A stretch of 64,000 nucleotides of DNA from Paracoccus sp. Z118 (GCF_019061185.1 NZ_JAHQZU010000003.1:62001-126000), one strand, 5' to 3'. Shown: positions 46,529-57,500, counted from the first letter of the stretch. Numbers and translations: made by a program. The notes: a model not told the origin generated them from the sequence alone.

Positions 46529-47245
46529 GTGCAGGATCGTGGCACAGTCGCGAACGCGAGGCGAGAGGCGGTCCAGCCCAGCCTGTGGGACCGGCTGGTG
46601 GACGACCTGCCCGGCCTTGCGGTCGAGATCGCGCGGCTTCGGGGCGATCTCGGCCGCGAACTGGGGATTGAGCGGCTCGACCGTCTGCTCGCGGCCGGAC
46701 AGCGGGGGATCGAGGCCGAACCCGCGCTTGACGATCTGCACCGGCGCGAATTGCGCGACCTGCTGGCGATGACCGAACGGCAGCGCTTCTTGCAGGAGCG
46801 CGGCATCGTCGTCACCCCCGAGGTGTTGCGCGAGGCCGTGCGCCGCGATCTGGAAGCCCTGTTCAACGTCGAGCGCTTCGAATCCGAGCCGCTGCTGACC
46901 GACGCCGAGCGGGCATCCGTGCCCAGCCCCGCCGCGCTGATCGCCGATTTCCCGCAGGTGCGGCGCAGCGTCGTGAACTTCGGCGTTCCCGCCTTTTCCG
47001 GCCGGCGGGCCAAGGATTTCGACAGCGACCGCCTTTCCCGCGAGCTGCGCCGGATCGTCGCCGCCTATGAGCCGCGTCTGGGGTCCGACAGCATCGTCGT
47101 GCGGGTGGTCACGGGCGACCGCACCGGCCTGCGGATCGAGGTCGAGGGCGTCCTGATGCTCGCGCCGGTGCCCGAGCGGATGCACCTGTCCACCACCATC
47201 GACCTCGACAACGGGCGCGCCGCCACGCGGCTGACGGAGCGGTGA
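46529..47245 (+). CDS. tssE: Type VI baseplate protein TssE, N-terminally extended
   Basis: This is a 238-residue baseplate protein. The gp25-like lysozyme-fold domain is in the second half: VRRDLEALFNVERFESEPLL, VVNFGVPAFSGR, and the C-terminal EVEGVLMLAPVPERMHLSTTIDLDNGRA. The first 115 residues (SLWDRLVDDLPGL and a helical, charged stretch) are longer than in many TssE proteins of about 140-180 residues. The start is GTG behind AAGGGG. Position between hcp and tssF supports the call. Confidence 0.92.
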   Translation: MQDRGTVANARREAVQPSLWDRLVDDLPGLAVEIARLRGDLGRELGIERLDRLLAAGQRGIEAEPALDDLHRRELRDLLAMTERQRFLQERGIVVTPEVLREAVRRDLEALFNVERFESEPLLTDAERASVPSPAALIADFPQVRRSVVNFGVPAFSGRRAKDFDSDRLSRELRRIVAAYEPRLGSDSIVVRVVTGDRTGLRIEVEGVLMLAPVPERMHLSTTIDLDNGRAATRLTER

Positions 47246-47246
47246 G

Positions 47247-49136
47247 ATGGACCGCACGTTCCTCGGCTATTACGAGGAGGAACTCCTCCACCTGCGCGAG
47301 CTTGCGGGCGAGTTCGCCGCCCTGCACCCGACCGTGGCCCGCAACCTGTCGCTGGACGCGGTTCCCTGTCCCGATCCCTATGTGGAACGGCTGCTGGAGG
47401 GCGTGGCCTTTCTTGCCGCCCGCACGCGGCTGAAGGTCGATCTGGAAAGCACGCGCTATGTCGAGACGCTGCTCGACGCGCTTTCCCCCGACCTGCTGGC
47501 GCCCGGTCCCGCGATGGGCATGGCGGTCCTGCATCCCGGCGCGCAGGTTCAGGGGATGCCGGGCGGGCATCCGGTGCGCCGCGGCACCCGCCTCGTCGCC
47601 GCTTTCCGCGAAGGGCTGGCGACCCGCGCCGTCTATACCACCGCGCAGGACGTGACGCTGTGGCCGCTCAGGGTCGAGCGGGCCGAGTATCTGGCCGATC
47701 GCGGGGCGCTGCATGCCGCCGGGCTGCCCCCGCGCGCGCGCGAGGCCGAGGCAGGGCTGCGCCTGACACTGGCGCGCGACGGGCCGGGGGCGCTGGCCGA
47801 ACTGTCGCTGGACCGGCTGGACCTGTTCCTCGCCAATCGCGGCGGCGCGCTGTTCGACGCCATTCATGGCCAGGCGCTGCCTGTCGAGACGCGGGCTGCG
47901 GCGCCGCCCGGCAACCCGTCCGTCGTGGGCAGCTATCACCCCGCGCCTGCGCCGGCGATGGCCGGTCTTGGCGACGCCGAGGCGTTGCTGCCGCCGCTGC
48001 GCCCCGCCTTCGGCGGCTATCGCCTTCTGCGCGAATATTTCCTGATGCCGGAACGGTTCCATTATCTGCGGCTCGACGGCCTCGCCGCTGCCGTCCGCGA
48101 CTGCGTTGCCGGCCCGCTGGAGATCGTCATTCCGCTGCGGCGCCCGCGCCCCGTGCTGGCGGACGTGTCGGCGGGGGATTTCCGGCTGTTCGCGACGCCG
48201 GTCATCAACCTGTTCGAGCGGGAATGCGACATCGTCGATCTGAACCCCGGCCGTTCGGCGCATGTGGTCCACGCCGACCGGGCGCAGCCCCGCGACTTCG
48301 AGATCTATCGCCTGCTGCGGGTGGAGGACCCCGCCGCAGGCGGCGCGGCGGGCGCGATACCGCCGCTGCACATGGCGGCCGGGCAGGGCGCGGGGGGAAG
48401 GGTTTATACCACCGAGCGCCGGCCCCGCCGCCCGGCCGAGGACGAGATCCGGCGGGGGCAGATGCGGACGAGCTATGCGGGGGACGACCTCTACATCTCT
48501 GTCGCGGGCGCGCCGGTGCCGCGCAGCCTGGACATCCGCGCGCTCTGCACCAATCGCGACCTGCCGATCCTCGATGACCTGCCCCAGCTTGCCGTTGAAA
48601 GCGGCGACCCGGTTGCGCGGGTGGAGCTGACCGGCCCCTTGCGGCGCCCGGTTCCCGGCGGGCACGGCCGCCCGCCCCAGCGCGGCCCCGGCGGCGAGAC
48701 CGGGCAGGACGAGGTGGCGTGGCGGATGGTGGCGCAACTGGCGCTGAACCATCTCTCGCTGGGCGAGGGCGAGGGCGAGGATGACGGCGTGCCGGGGGCG
48801 GAGCCTCTGGTCGCGCTGCTGCGGCTCTATGCGGATCGCGGCGATCCGGCGTTCGCCCGCCATGCGCAGGCGATCCGCGCCGTCAGCTCCCGTCGCGTGG
48901 TCGAGCGGCTGGACCTGCCCGGCCCGCTCTGCTTCGGCCACGGCACCGAGATCGCGCTGACCCTCGACGAGGGCCCCTTCGCCGGGTCGAGCGCGCTGCT
49001 GCTGCCCGCATTGCTGGCCCGGCTGTTCGCGCGCCATGCCGCCATCAACGGCTTTGTCCGCACGCGAGTCCGGCTTTCTCAGGCGCAGGAGGAGGTGGCA
49101 TGGCCGATGACGCTCGGCTCGCGCGCGATGATCTGA
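47247..49136 (+). CDS. tssF: Type VI baseplate protein TssF
   Basis: This is a 629-residue baseplate wedge protein. It starts MDRTFLGYYEEELLHLRELAGEFAALHPTVARNL with the invariant DPYVERLLEGVAFLAAR following, and shows GYRLLREYFLMPERFHYLRLDGL and FATPVINLFERE, as in all TssF. It is one base after tssE and overlaps tssG by 37 bases. The middle carries a Gly/Pro/Arg-rich insertion around residues 470-490 (PGGHGRPPQRGPGGE). Confidence 0.96.
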   Translation: MDRTFLGYYEEELLHLRELAGEFAALHPTVARNLSLDAVPCPDPYVERLLEGVAFLAARTRLKVDLESTRYVETLLDALSPDLLAPGPAMGMAVLHPGAQVQGMPGGHPVRRGTRLVAAFREGLATRAVYTTAQDVTLWPLRVERAEYLADRGALHAAGLPPRAREAEAGLRLTLARDGPGALAELSLDRLDLFLANRGGALFDAIHGQALPVETRAAAPPGNPSVVGSYHPAPAPAMAGLGDAEALLPPLRPAFGGYRLLREYFLMPERFHYLRLDGLAAAVRDCVAGPLEIVIPLRRPRPVLADVSAGDFRLFATPVINLFERECDIVDLNPGRSAHVVHADRAQPRDFEIYRLLRVEDPAAGGAAGAIPPLHMAAGQGAGGRVYTTERRPRRPAEDEIRRGQMRTSYAGDDLYISVAGAPVPRSLDIRALCTNRDLPILDDLPQLAVESGDPVARVELTGPLRRPVPGGHGRPPQRGPGGETGQDEVAWRMVAQLALNHLSLGEGEGEDDGVPGAEPLVALLRLYADRGDPAFARHAQAIRAVSSRRVVERLDLPGPLCFGHGTEIALTLDEGPFAGSSALLLPALLARLFARHAAINGFVRTRVRLSQAQEEVAWPMTLGSRAMI

Positions 49137-50179
49137 CGCGCCTGCCCCCCGACGAGGTGCCCCCGGATGCGACGCCCCCGGACGAAGCGACGGAGTTCTT
49201 CGAGCTTCTGCGCCGGCTGGAGAGGGGCGGGGAGTGGTTCGGCCGAAGCGGCGGGCCGGGGCGCGAGCCTGCGCGGCTCGGCCAATCGGCGCGGCTGTCG
49301 GCCGCGACCCGCGACGTGGCCCGCCTGACCCCGCAGCGGGGCGACGCCCCGCGCCGGATCGAGGTCGAGGTGATCGGACTGCTCGGCCCCGAGGGGCCGA
49401 TGCCGCTGCACCTGACCCGCCGGGTCTTCGACCGCGTCTCGCAGCGCTGGTTCGAGGCGGGCAGCGAACACGCGACCGCCGACACCTCGGCGCTGGATTT
49501 CTGCAACATGCTGCAACACCGGATGATCGCGCTCTACTGGCGGGCATGGGGCGACGCGCGGCCTTCCGTGCACGCGGGCCGCCCCGGCGCGGGTCGCGTC
49601 GGCGCCACGCTGGCGGCGCTTGCGGGCGTCGGTCTGCCGGGGATGCGGGGAGAGAAGCGGGGTAATAGCCCGTCCGCCACCGCCGAGCCGGTCAAGCTGA
49701 ACCGCGCCATGCAGATCGCGCAGCAGGTGCACGGACCCGAGCGTCTTGCCGCGCCGGTCGCGGACCTGCTCGGCGCCCCGGTTCGGGTGGTCGAGTTCGT
49801 CGCCAACTGGATCGACATTCCCGCGCCGCTTCAGACGCGGCTCGGGCAGGCGCATGCGCGGCTGGGCGGCGGGGCCGTCGCAGGGGCGCGGATATTCTCG
49901 CGTCAGGACCGGGCCGAGCTGCGGGTCGGGCCGGTCGATCTTCCCGCCTATAGGCGCCTTGCGGACGACGCGCCCCTGCGCGGCGCATTGCGGCATCTGG
50001 TCCTGCACCTCGTCGGGCGCGAGATCGATATCGACCTGCGGCCGGTGCTGGCCGCGGATGCGGTGCCGCCGCCCCTGCTGGGCCGCGTCGCGCTTGGGCG
50101 CACGGCGTGGTTGCGGGCGGCGCATCCGGCGGACCGCGACGATCTGCGGCTGCCACGGATCACGCGGGAGGCGGCATGA
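49100..50179 (+). CDS. tssG: Type VI baseplate protein TssG
   Basis: This is a 359-residue baseplate protein. After an acidic Pro-rich leader it has the TssG core: FFELLRRLERGG, RIEVEVIGLLGPEGPMPLHLTRRVFDR, DFCNMLQHRMIALYWRAW, VEFVANWIDIPAPLQTRLG. The start lies inside tssF behind GGAGGAGG, and the 37-base overlap suggests coupled translation of the two wedge partners. The C-terminus ends in an ATGA overlap with the FHA gene. Confidence 0.95.
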   Translation: MADDARLARDDLTRLPPDEVPPDATPPDEATEFFELLRRLERGGEWFGRSGGPGREPARLGQSARLSAATRDVARLTPQRGDAPRRIEVEVIGLLGPEGPMPLHLTRRVFDRVSQRWFEAGSEHATADTSALDFCNMLQHRMIALYWRAWGDARPSVHAGRPGAGRVGATLAALAGVGLPGMRGEKRGNSPSATAEPVKLNRAMQIAQQVHGPERLAAPVADLLGAPVRVVEFVANWIDIPAPLQTRLGQAHARLGGGAVAGARIFSRQDRAELRVGPVDLPAYRRLADDAPLRGALRHLVLHLVGREIDIDLRPVLAADAVPPPLLGRVALGRTAWLRAAHPADRDDLRLPRITREAA

Positions 50180-51417
50180 CCCTGCGTCTCGTCATCGAAC
50201 ACTCGCCGCATCCGCAGCCGGTGCCCGAGCTTTCCCATCCAGGCGGCGAGCTGTCGATCGGAAGAGGGGCCGACGCCGACTGGCGGCTCGAGGATCCCGA
50301 CATGTTCATCTCGCGCAAGCACTGCCTGATCGCGGCGGCGGGCGACGGCTTCACGGTCACCGACATCAGCCGCGGCGGCGTCTTCGTGGACGGGGCGGAT
50401 GCGCCGCTTGGCGCGGGCCAGGGCTGCGCGCTGCGTGACGGAATGCGGATCCGGCTGGGCGACGTGGTGATCCGCGCCGATCTGCGGGTCGCTTCCCGCG
50501 CAACGGCGGCGGCGGTGCATGACACGGGCGCGTTCTCTGCGGATGATTTCTTCGCGCAGCGCCCGGTGGAGGAGACGCAGCAGCCCCGGCCGGCGGACCT
50601 GCCCGATCCGTTCGACGCGCCGCGAACCCCGCCGCGACCTGCGGCGGCCCGGCCAGCGGCGGGGCAGGGCTTCGACGATCCCTTCACGCTTGACCCGCTG
50701 CCGCTGTCCGCTTCAGACGCCGCCCCCGCGCCCGTCGCGTTTGCAGATGAGGCCGCCCCAGCCCCTCCCGTCACGCAAATGGCGCAGGCCCCGCCCGAGC
50801 CTCGGCCCACACAGCCGGTGGCGTCCTCAACCGAGGCCGCACTGGTCGAAGCTCTTGTCAGCGGTCTCGGCCTCGACCCCGCCACGGCGGGCGAGCTTGG
50901 ACCGGCCGAGATGGAGGCGCTGGGCCGGCGCTTCCGCGGGCTCGTCGAGTTGATCGAGCAGGCGCTGCGCAGCCGCGCGCGCGAGAAGCGCAATCTTCGC
51001 GTCGCGCAGACGGTGATCGGCTCGGCCAACGTGAACCCGCTGAAGTTCCTGCCGACCACGGATGCGATGATCGAGGCGATGATCGGCCAGCCGCGTCCCG
51101 GCTACATGGATGCCGACGCCGCGATCGCCGCCGCCGGGCGCGATCTTGCCGATCACCAGATGCGGTCCTGGTCCGGTCTTCAGGCGGCGCTGCGCCGGAT
51201 GATCGACCGTTTCGACCCCGAAGAGATCGAGCGCGAGATCGAGGCGACCGGGCGGCTGCGGGCGATCCTCGCTGGCGGCCGGTCCGCGCTGCTGTGGCAG
51301 CTTTACTGCGAACGATACAAGGGCATCGCCAAGGCGGCCGAGGACCGCTTTCTGGGCGAGGTCGGCGGCGATTTCCGCGACGCATACGAGGGCAAGGGGA
51401 GGATGGACCATGACTGA
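50176..51417 (+). CDS. tagH: Type VI FHA-domain protein (TagH/Fha)
   Basis: This is a 413-residue cytosolic scaffold. Residues 1-95 are a forkhead-associated domain that binds phosphothreonine: Arg30 in SIGRG, Ser46 and His49 in ISRKH, then the FVDG loop. A Pro/Ala-rich linker of about 130 residues leads to a helical C-terminal domain (LVELIEQALRSRAREKRNLRVAQTVIGSANVNPLKFLPT) specific to type VI FHA proteins. It is the expected substrate of the PpkA-like kinase upstream. Its ATG overlaps the tssG stop by 4 bases. Confidence 0.93.
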   Translation: MTLRLVIEHSPHPQPVPELSHPGGELSIGRGADADWRLEDPDMFISRKHCLIAAAGDGFTVTDISRGGVFVDGADAPLGAGQGCALRDGMRIRLGDVVIRADLRVASRATAAAVHDTGAFSADDFFAQRPVEETQQPRPADLPDPFDAPRTPPRPAAARPAAGQGFDDPFTLDPLPLSASDAAPAPVAFADEAAPAPPVTQMAQAPPEPRPTQPVASSTEAALVEALVSGLGLDPATAGELGPAEMEALGRRFRGLVELIEQALRSRAREKRNLRVAQTVIGSANVNPLKFLPTTDAMIEAMIGQPRPGYMDADAAIAAAGRDLADHQMRSWSGLQAALRRMIDRFDPEEIEREIEATGRLRAILAGGRSALLWQLYCERYKGIAKAAEDRFLGEVGGDFRDAYEGKGRMDHD

Positions 51418-51874
51418 CAGACGCACCGTGCTGATGGGCGGGGCCGCGCTCGGGCTGCTGGCCCTGTCGGGCTGCGGCGGCAAGGAGCCGCCGCCCGCCA
51501 CCGCGACCATCGCCGCCGCCGCCAGCGCGGGGATGAATCCGGGGCCGGACGGCGCGGACCGGCCGCTGACGCTCACCGTGCTGCAACTGCGGGGAACGGG
51601 GGCGTTCAACGCGGCGGATTTCTTTGCGCTGCAGGCGCCGGAAACCGCGCTGGGGGGCGATCTCGTCTCGGCCAGCCAGATCGTTCTCGCCCCCGGCGCA
51701 AGCGCCTCGACGACGCTGCAACTGGACCCGGCCACGACCGCGCTCGGCATCTACGCCGGGTTCCGCGATCCGACGGGCCGGGTATTCCGCGCGCTGGTGC
51801 CGGTGGCGGCCGGGGCCAGCCTGAACCTGACGGTCGGCGTCTCTGCGACGGGCGTGACCGCCACAGCAGCGTGA
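51410..51874 (+). CDS. tssJ: Type VI outer-membrane lipoprotein TssJ
   Basis: This is a 154-residue lipoprotein with a lipobox LSGC (acylated Cys22) after a Tat-like or Sec signal (MTDRRTVLMGGAALGLLA). The mature domain has LTLTVLQLRGTGAFNAADFFAL, then a loop and beta strands with VLAPGASASTTLQLDPATTALGIYAGFRD, the transthyretin-like fold of TssJ. It anchors the TssM/TssL complex to the outer membrane. It overlaps the FHA gene by 8 bases and is followed by tssK. Confidence 0.93.
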   Translation: MTDRRTVLMGGAALGLLALSGCGGKEPPPATATIAAAASAGMNPGPDGADRPLTLTVLQLRGTGAFNAADFFALQAPETALGGDLVSASQIVLAPGASASTTLQLDPATTALGIYAGFRDPTGRVFRALVPVAAGASLNLTVGVSATGVTATAA

Positions 51875-51880
51875 GCCGGC

Positions 51881-53212
51881 ATGGATGAGGCCAGCAGGGT
51901 CGTCTGGTCCGAGGGGTTGTTCCTTCGGACCCAGCATTTCCAGCAGCAGGACCGCTTTGCCGAGTCGCTGGTGCGCGGCAGCCTGCGGGCCGCGCATCTT
52001 CAGGCGTGGGGGTTCTGGACGCTGGCGCTGGACGAGGGCGCGCTGCAGGCCGGGCGGATCGGCATCGCGGCGGCCAGCGGTATCTTCCCCGACGGGACCC
52101 CCTTCGCCATTCCCGCCGACGCCGCCGCGCCCGACGCCGTGCCGGTCCGCCGCGAGGGAACGGGGCTCGCCCGTGTCGGCGTTCCGCTGGACGCAGCCGG
52201 CGCAGCCTCGACCGAACCCGCCCACGCGCCGCGTGCGGGCGCGCGTTACCGGGGCGTCCACGTGACGGTGCGCGACGCGGTGCAGGGCGGGGCAGAGGCG
52301 GCCGAGATCGAGGTGGCGCGGCTCATGCCCCGGCTGTTCGTTCCGGGCGAGGACACCTCCGGCTATGTCACCATGCCCGTGGCGCGGATCGAAGGTCTGG
52401 CCGCTGACGGGTCCGTGCGGCTCGCGCCGGGGTTCCTCGCGCCAGCGCTGCGGACGGCGGCGGTGCCGTGGTATGCGGCTTTCGCGGCCGAGATGGCGAT
52501 GGGCCTCGACCGCATCGCCGAGGCGCACGGCCAGATGGTTCTGGGCGCCGCCGGCCGGACGGTCGAGAACCTGCTGATCCTGCAACTGGCGAACGCCGCC
52601 CGCCCGCGCCTCGCCCATATGGCGGCGCAGGACCTCTATCATCCTTCGGATCTCTACATGGAACTGGCGGGGCTGGCCGGCACCATGGCGACTTATGGGT
52701 CATCCTCGCGCCGGCTCTCCGATCTGGCGCCCTATGAGCATGAAAACCCCGAGGCGGCATTCTCGGCGCTGGCGGACACGCTGCGCTCGCTGATCCTGTC
52801 GCTGCGGCATGTCGAGCCGAAGTCCCGCGCGCTGCCGGTCGCCGTCCACGCCCAGAACATCTGGAAGGTGCGGATCGACAACCCGGAGATCCTGAAATCC
52901 AGCCGGATCGTCCTGCGGGTGGCCTCCGACATGTCCGAGGCGATGCTCCGGCGCATCTTCGTCGATCAGGCGACCGTCGGCTCGGCCGACGAGTTCGAGA
53001 AGCTCTGGCGCTCGCGCCTGCCGGGCATCCCGCTGAAGCCGCTTCATTCCCAGCCGCGCGAGATCCCCTATGACGGCGACCGGCTCTGCCTGGAACTGGA
53101 CCGCAAGTCCGAGCACTGGGCGCAGATCCTGGAATCGCCGGGATTTGTGATCGGGGTGTCGGGGCAGCTGGACCGCCAACCCGAGATCGACTGCTATGCG
53201 GTGAGCCAGTGA
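51881..53212 (+). CDS. tssK: Type VI baseplate-to-membrane linker TssK
   Basis: This is a 443-residue cytosolic protein connecting the baseplate to TssL and TssM. It opens VVWSEGLFLRTQHFQQQDRFAESLVRG, the universal TssK start. It also shows HPSDLYMELAGLAGTMATY, YEHENPEAAFSALADTLRSLI and FVIGVSGQLDRQPEIDCYAVSQ near the C-terminus. Length and position are typical. It is 6 bases after tssJ and 3 bases before tssL. Confidence 0.96.
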   Translation: MDEASRVVWSEGLFLRTQHFQQQDRFAESLVRGSLRAAHLQAWGFWTLALDEGALQAGRIGIAAASGIFPDGTPFAIPADAAAPDAVPVRREGTGLARVGVPLDAAGAASTEPAHAPRAGARYRGVHVTVRDAVQGGAEAAEIEVARLMPRLFVPGEDTSGYVTMPVARIEGLAADGSVRLAPGFLAPALRTAAVPWYAAFAAEMAMGLDRIAEAHGQMVLGAAGRTVENLLILQLANAARPRLAHMAAQDLYHPSDLYMELAGLAGTMATYGSSSRRLSDLAPYEHENPEAAFSALADTLRSLILSLRHVEPKSRALPVAVHAQNIWKVRIDNPEILKSSRIVLRVASDMSEAMLRRIFVDQATVGSADEFEKLWRSRLPGIPLKPLHSQPREIPYDGDRLCLELDRKSEHWAQILESPGFVIGVSGQLDRQPEIDCYAVSQ

Positions 53213-53215
53213 GAC

Positions 53216-54583
53216 ATGGGCGACCCTGACGACCCCTTCGGCCTGATGAACGACGCGGGACGCACGCGCATCCGGCCCACGAACCGCAGCGGCGCGGCGC
53301 CGCCCGCGCCCGAACGGCCCGCGCCGGGTTTCCCGTTAGGCCCCGGTTTCGGCGCGCCCGCCGCGCCTGTCCGACATGCCCGCGCCCACCCGAACCCGCT
53401 GGTCGCCGCCTTCGCCCCGCTGCTGGAGATTGCCCCGGAACTGGAACGCGCCACCGCCCCGCCAAGCGCGGAAACGCTGCGGGTCCGCCTGCTCGACAGC
53501 CTCGTGGACGCGCGCGACTCGGCCGTTGCCCGCGGCGTCCCGCTGGCCCGTGCGGATCAGGCCGCGTGGTTCGTCGCGGCGCTGATCGACGATCTGGCGA
53601 TCAACACGCCCTGGGGCGGCCACAGCGACTGGCCGCGCCAGCCGCTCGTCGTGTCGCTGTCGGGGGACGTGGATGCGGGCGCCCGGTTCTTCGAGCGCCT
53701 CGCCGAGCTTCAGCGCCATCCCGAGCGCGATCCCGAATTGCTGGAGCTTGCGCTGATCTGCCTTGGTCTCGGCTTTCGCGGCCGTTTCCGGGTGGCGGGG
53801 CCGCAGGCCGACGGCGCACTGTTGCAGGCGCGCATGGGCGCGGCCCGGCTTGGCGGGGCCGATGCGGATCGCGCCCCGCTTTCGCCGCGCTGGCAGGGCG
53901 TCGAGGCGCGGGACACGCCGCGCCGCTTTGCCGTTCCGCTGTGGGCCATCGGGGTCGTCACGCTCGCTGTCGTCGCCGCCATCTACATCGCGCTCGCGTG
54001 GCAGTTGTCGCAGCGGGGCGCGCAGCTTTATGCCGTGGCGCGGCTGATCCCGCCGCCCGAGCGTGCCCAGATCTACCGCCCGCCGCGCGGGCCGGGGGAG
54101 ACGCCGCCGCCGCTGGAGCCCGTGGTTCTGGAACTGCTGCCGCAGTTCGTCGCCGCCGCGCCGGCAGACACCGCCTCGGCGCTGTCGGGGCAGGAAGACG
54201 TGTCGCTGACGACGCTGGTGGTCCGCGGCACCGATCCCGAGGTCTTCCGTTCGGCGCGCGCGGATGTGAACGCCGTGTATCTGCCGCTGATCGCCTCGAT
54301 CGGGCAGACCATCGTCGCCAACGCCGAGGTGATCGGCGGGGTGACGGTGACGGGGCACACGGATTCGGTCCCGGTTCAGGCCAGCAACCCCTTTGCGACC
54401 AATCAGGGACTGTCCGAGGCGCGGGCGCGGACCATCGCCGAACTGCTGGTGCGGGCCGGGGTGCCGCCCGACCTGATCGCCGTCGAGGGCCGCGCCGACA
54501 GCGAGCCCGTCGGCGACAACGCCACCGCCGCGGGGCGCGCCCAGAACCGCCGGGTCGAGATCAGGATCGGAAAGAGGCTCTGA
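53216..54583 (+). CDS. tssL: Type VI membrane protein TssL with C-terminal OmpA domain
   Basis: This is a 455-residue inner-membrane protein. Residues 60-215 are a DotU domain (DQAAWFVAALIDDLAINTPWGGHSDW, FFERLAELQRHPERDPELLELALICLGLGFRGRF). One membrane helix (about 239-262) follows. The periplasmic C-terminus (about 340-455) is an OmpA/MotB peptidoglycan-binding domain with TVTGHTDSVPVQ, NQGLSEARARTI and NRRVEIRI. It is therefore the extended kind of TssL that can hold the cell wall. It is 1 base ahead of tssM. Confidence 0.95.
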   Translation: MGDPDDPFGLMNDAGRTRIRPTNRSGAAPPAPERPAPGFPLGPGFGAPAAPVRHARAHPNPLVAAFAPLLEIAPELERATAPPSAETLRVRLLDSLVDARDSAVARGVPLARADQAAWFVAALIDDLAINTPWGGHSDWPRQPLVVSLSGDVDAGARFFERLAELQRHPERDPELLELALICLGLGFRGRFRVAGPQADGALLQARMGAARLGGADADRAPLSPRWQGVEARDTPRRFAVPLWAIGVVTLAVVAAIYIALAWQLSQRGAQLYAVARLIPPPERAQIYRPPRGPGETPPPLEPVVLELLPQFVAAAPADTASALSGQEDVSLTTLVVRGTDPEVFRSARADVNAVYLPLIASIGQTIVANAEVIGGVTVTGHTDSVPVQASNPFATNQGLSEARARTIAELLVRAGVPPDLIAVEGRADSEPVGDNATAAGRAQNRRVEIRIGKRL

Positions 54584-54584
54584 C

Positions 54585-57500
54585 ATGCGCGCCCCCAAGG
54601 CCATCCTGCGGTTCCTGTTCTCGCGGCGGCTGTGGGTGTTCATCGGCGCCCTGCTGCTGTGCCTGCTGATCTGGCAGTTCGGCCCGATCGTGACGGTCGG
54701 CGGCCGCGCGCCGCTGGAGTCGCCGCTTGCAAGGCTGATCGCGATCGGCGCGGTGGCGATCCTGTGGCTGTTCTGGGTGCTGCTGGGCCAACTGCGGGCG
54801 GCGCGGGCCAATCAGGTGTTCGTCAGCGAGCTGGCGCGGCAGACGCCCGAGCCCGCCGGCACCAAGGACGCGGCCGGGGCCGAGATCGACGCGAAGTTCC
54901 AGTCCATCCTCGCGCAGATGAAGCGGTCCCGGCTGGGCCACCGCCGCTTCCTGCGCGAGATGCCGTGGTATGTCATCATCGGCCCGCCCGGCACCGGCAA
55001 GACCACCGCGCTGCGCCAGTCCGGGCTGCATTTTCCCGTCGATCTGGGCGACGATCTCAAGGGCGTCGGCGGCACGCGCAACTGCGACTGGTTCTTCACG
55101 GACAGCGCGATCCTGCTGGATACCGCCGGCCGCTATACCGAGCAGGCCAGCAACCCCGAAAGCGACGCGGCCGAATGGAACAGCTTCCTCGACCTCTTGC
55201 GCAAGCACCGGGGCCGCCGGGCGCTGAACGGGGTGATCGTCGCGATTTCCGTGACCGAGTTGCTGCGACCGGCGGATGAGCTGCGCGCGCACGGGCGCGA
55301 GATCCGCAAGCGCCTGGGAGAGTTGCGAGAAAGGCTGGGACTGCGGCTGCCGGTCTATCTTGTGATCACAAAGCTCGACCTCGTGCCGGGGTTCGACGCC
55401 TTCTTCGCCGAACTTTCCACGGAGGAACGCGAGCAGGTCTGGGGCGCCACCCTGCCGCCGGCCGAGGCTGCGAGCGGCGCCGCCATCGGGCGCGAGCTGC
55501 ACGACCTTGCCGGGCAGGTCGAGCGGCGGGTGGCCAAGCGCCTGGCCGATGACCTGCCGCTGGCGCGGCGGGCGGAGATCTTCCGTTTTCCGGCCCAGCT
55601 GCTCCAGCTGGACGCGCCGCTGCGGCTGCTTGTCGATGCGGTGTTCGCCGAGACCCGCTATGACGAGGCGCCGTGGTTGCGCGGTTTCTACCTGACCTCG
55701 GCCACGCAGGAAGGATCGCCCATCGACCGGCTGGTGGGTGAACTCGCCCAGGGCTTCGGCCTGCCGGCCCCCGCCGCGATGCCCGGACGACATGGCGAGA
55801 AACGGTCGTTCTTTCTCAAGCGCCTGCTGACCGACGTGATCTTCAACGAGGCTGGCCTTGGGATACTCGACCCGAAAGCCGAGGAGCGGCGGCGCTGGAT
55901 CTGGCGCGGCACGCTTGCCGCGTCGCTGCTGGCGGTCGCCTGCCTCGGCTTTCTGTTCGCCTTCTCGTTCAGCCGCTTCTCGGGGCTGGTCGCCGAGCAG
56001 GAGCGGCAGTTTTCGGCGCTGCAATCCGGTCTTGCCGACGTGGCGGCGCGGCAGGTGCCGACCGACCGGCCCGACCTCGATCTGGCGATCGAAGGGATGG
56101 ACGCGATCACCGCCGCGTCGGTGATGGTGCCCCGGCACCCGCTGGCGCTGCTGGGCCCGACCGCGCAGCCGCAGCTGTCCGAGGCGCAGCGGATCGCCTA
56201 TCGGCGCGGCCTGTCGAACATCGTCGAGCCGCGGATGGTCGCGCTGCTGGAGGCCACGATCTGGCGGCAGATCCGCGACCCGGATTACCTGCTCGGGGCG
56301 CTCAAGACCTATTTCATGATGACCGGCCTTGCGCCCTACAACCCCGACTTCGTTGCCGCGTGGTGGCAGGAGGCGCTGCCCGCCGGTGCGCCCGTCGATC
56401 CGTTCCCGACCGAGGCCGCGCGCAGCTATCAGCTGGACACCATCGCGCTGATGGCGGGCGAGGAGGCGAAGACCGAAAGCGACCCCGAGCTGGTCCGCAC
56501 GGCGCTGGAAAGCCTCTGCGCCATTCCGCTGGCGGTGCGGGCGTATGAGGCGCTGATGTCGGACTCCGCCGTCACCGCCTTGCCGGAATGGACCCCGGCC
56601 GCGGTGGCGGGGCCGCGGGGCGCGCAGATATTCACGCGGCTGTCGGGCCGGACGCTGCAAGCCGGGCTTCCGGGGGCGTTCACCTATGCCGGATTTCACG
56701 GGACCGTCCTGCCGCTGGTCCCCGATGTCGCGGCGCAGGCGGCCATCGACCGGCTGGTCTTCGCGGGCGGTTGCGACGAAAGCGCGACCGCCGATGCCGC
56801 CACGCTGGAAGCGGACCTGCTGAGCCTTTACGAGCAGGACTTCATCGCGAAATGGGACGGTTTCCTGCGCGACATCCGTCTTGCGCCGATCACCGACCTT
56901 GCCAGCGCCACCGGGAGCCTCAAGGATCTGTCCAGCGAGGACAGCGCGCTGAACCGGCTGCTGCGGGCCGTCGTGGCCGAGACGGAACTGACGCGCGCGC
57001 CGGCCGAACCCGAGGCGGACGCGGAAGGGGGCGGGCCGCCCAAAGGCCTTGTCAACGCCGCCGCCAAGCGGCTGGGCAAGGTCGGCAAGCTCGCCAAGAA
57101 GGGCGCCCGTCTTGTCCCGGCGGGGGGCGACGCGGGCGCTGCAACCGCCGAGCCGCCCGGCGCCGAGGTCGCCCGGCATTTCCGCCCGCTCAAGTCCACC
57201 ATCGACAGCGTGGACGACGCGCCGCCGCGCATCGGCGATGTCGTCCTGGCGCTCGGGGCGCTGGCGAACGAGTTGCAGACCGTCTCGGCCAGCCCCGACC
57301 CCGAAGCCGCGCTGCTGGCGAGGGGCGGGTTGCCCGAACTGACCGGCGCGATCGCGAACGTGGCGCAGGGGCTGCCGCCGCCCGTTAACGACTGGGTGGC
57401 GGGCATCGCGGGCGACACCATCGCGGTGACGCGAGAGGCGGTGGTCGATCAGCTGAACGCGCGGTTGCAGGCGGATGTGCTGCCCTTCTGCCGCGCGGCG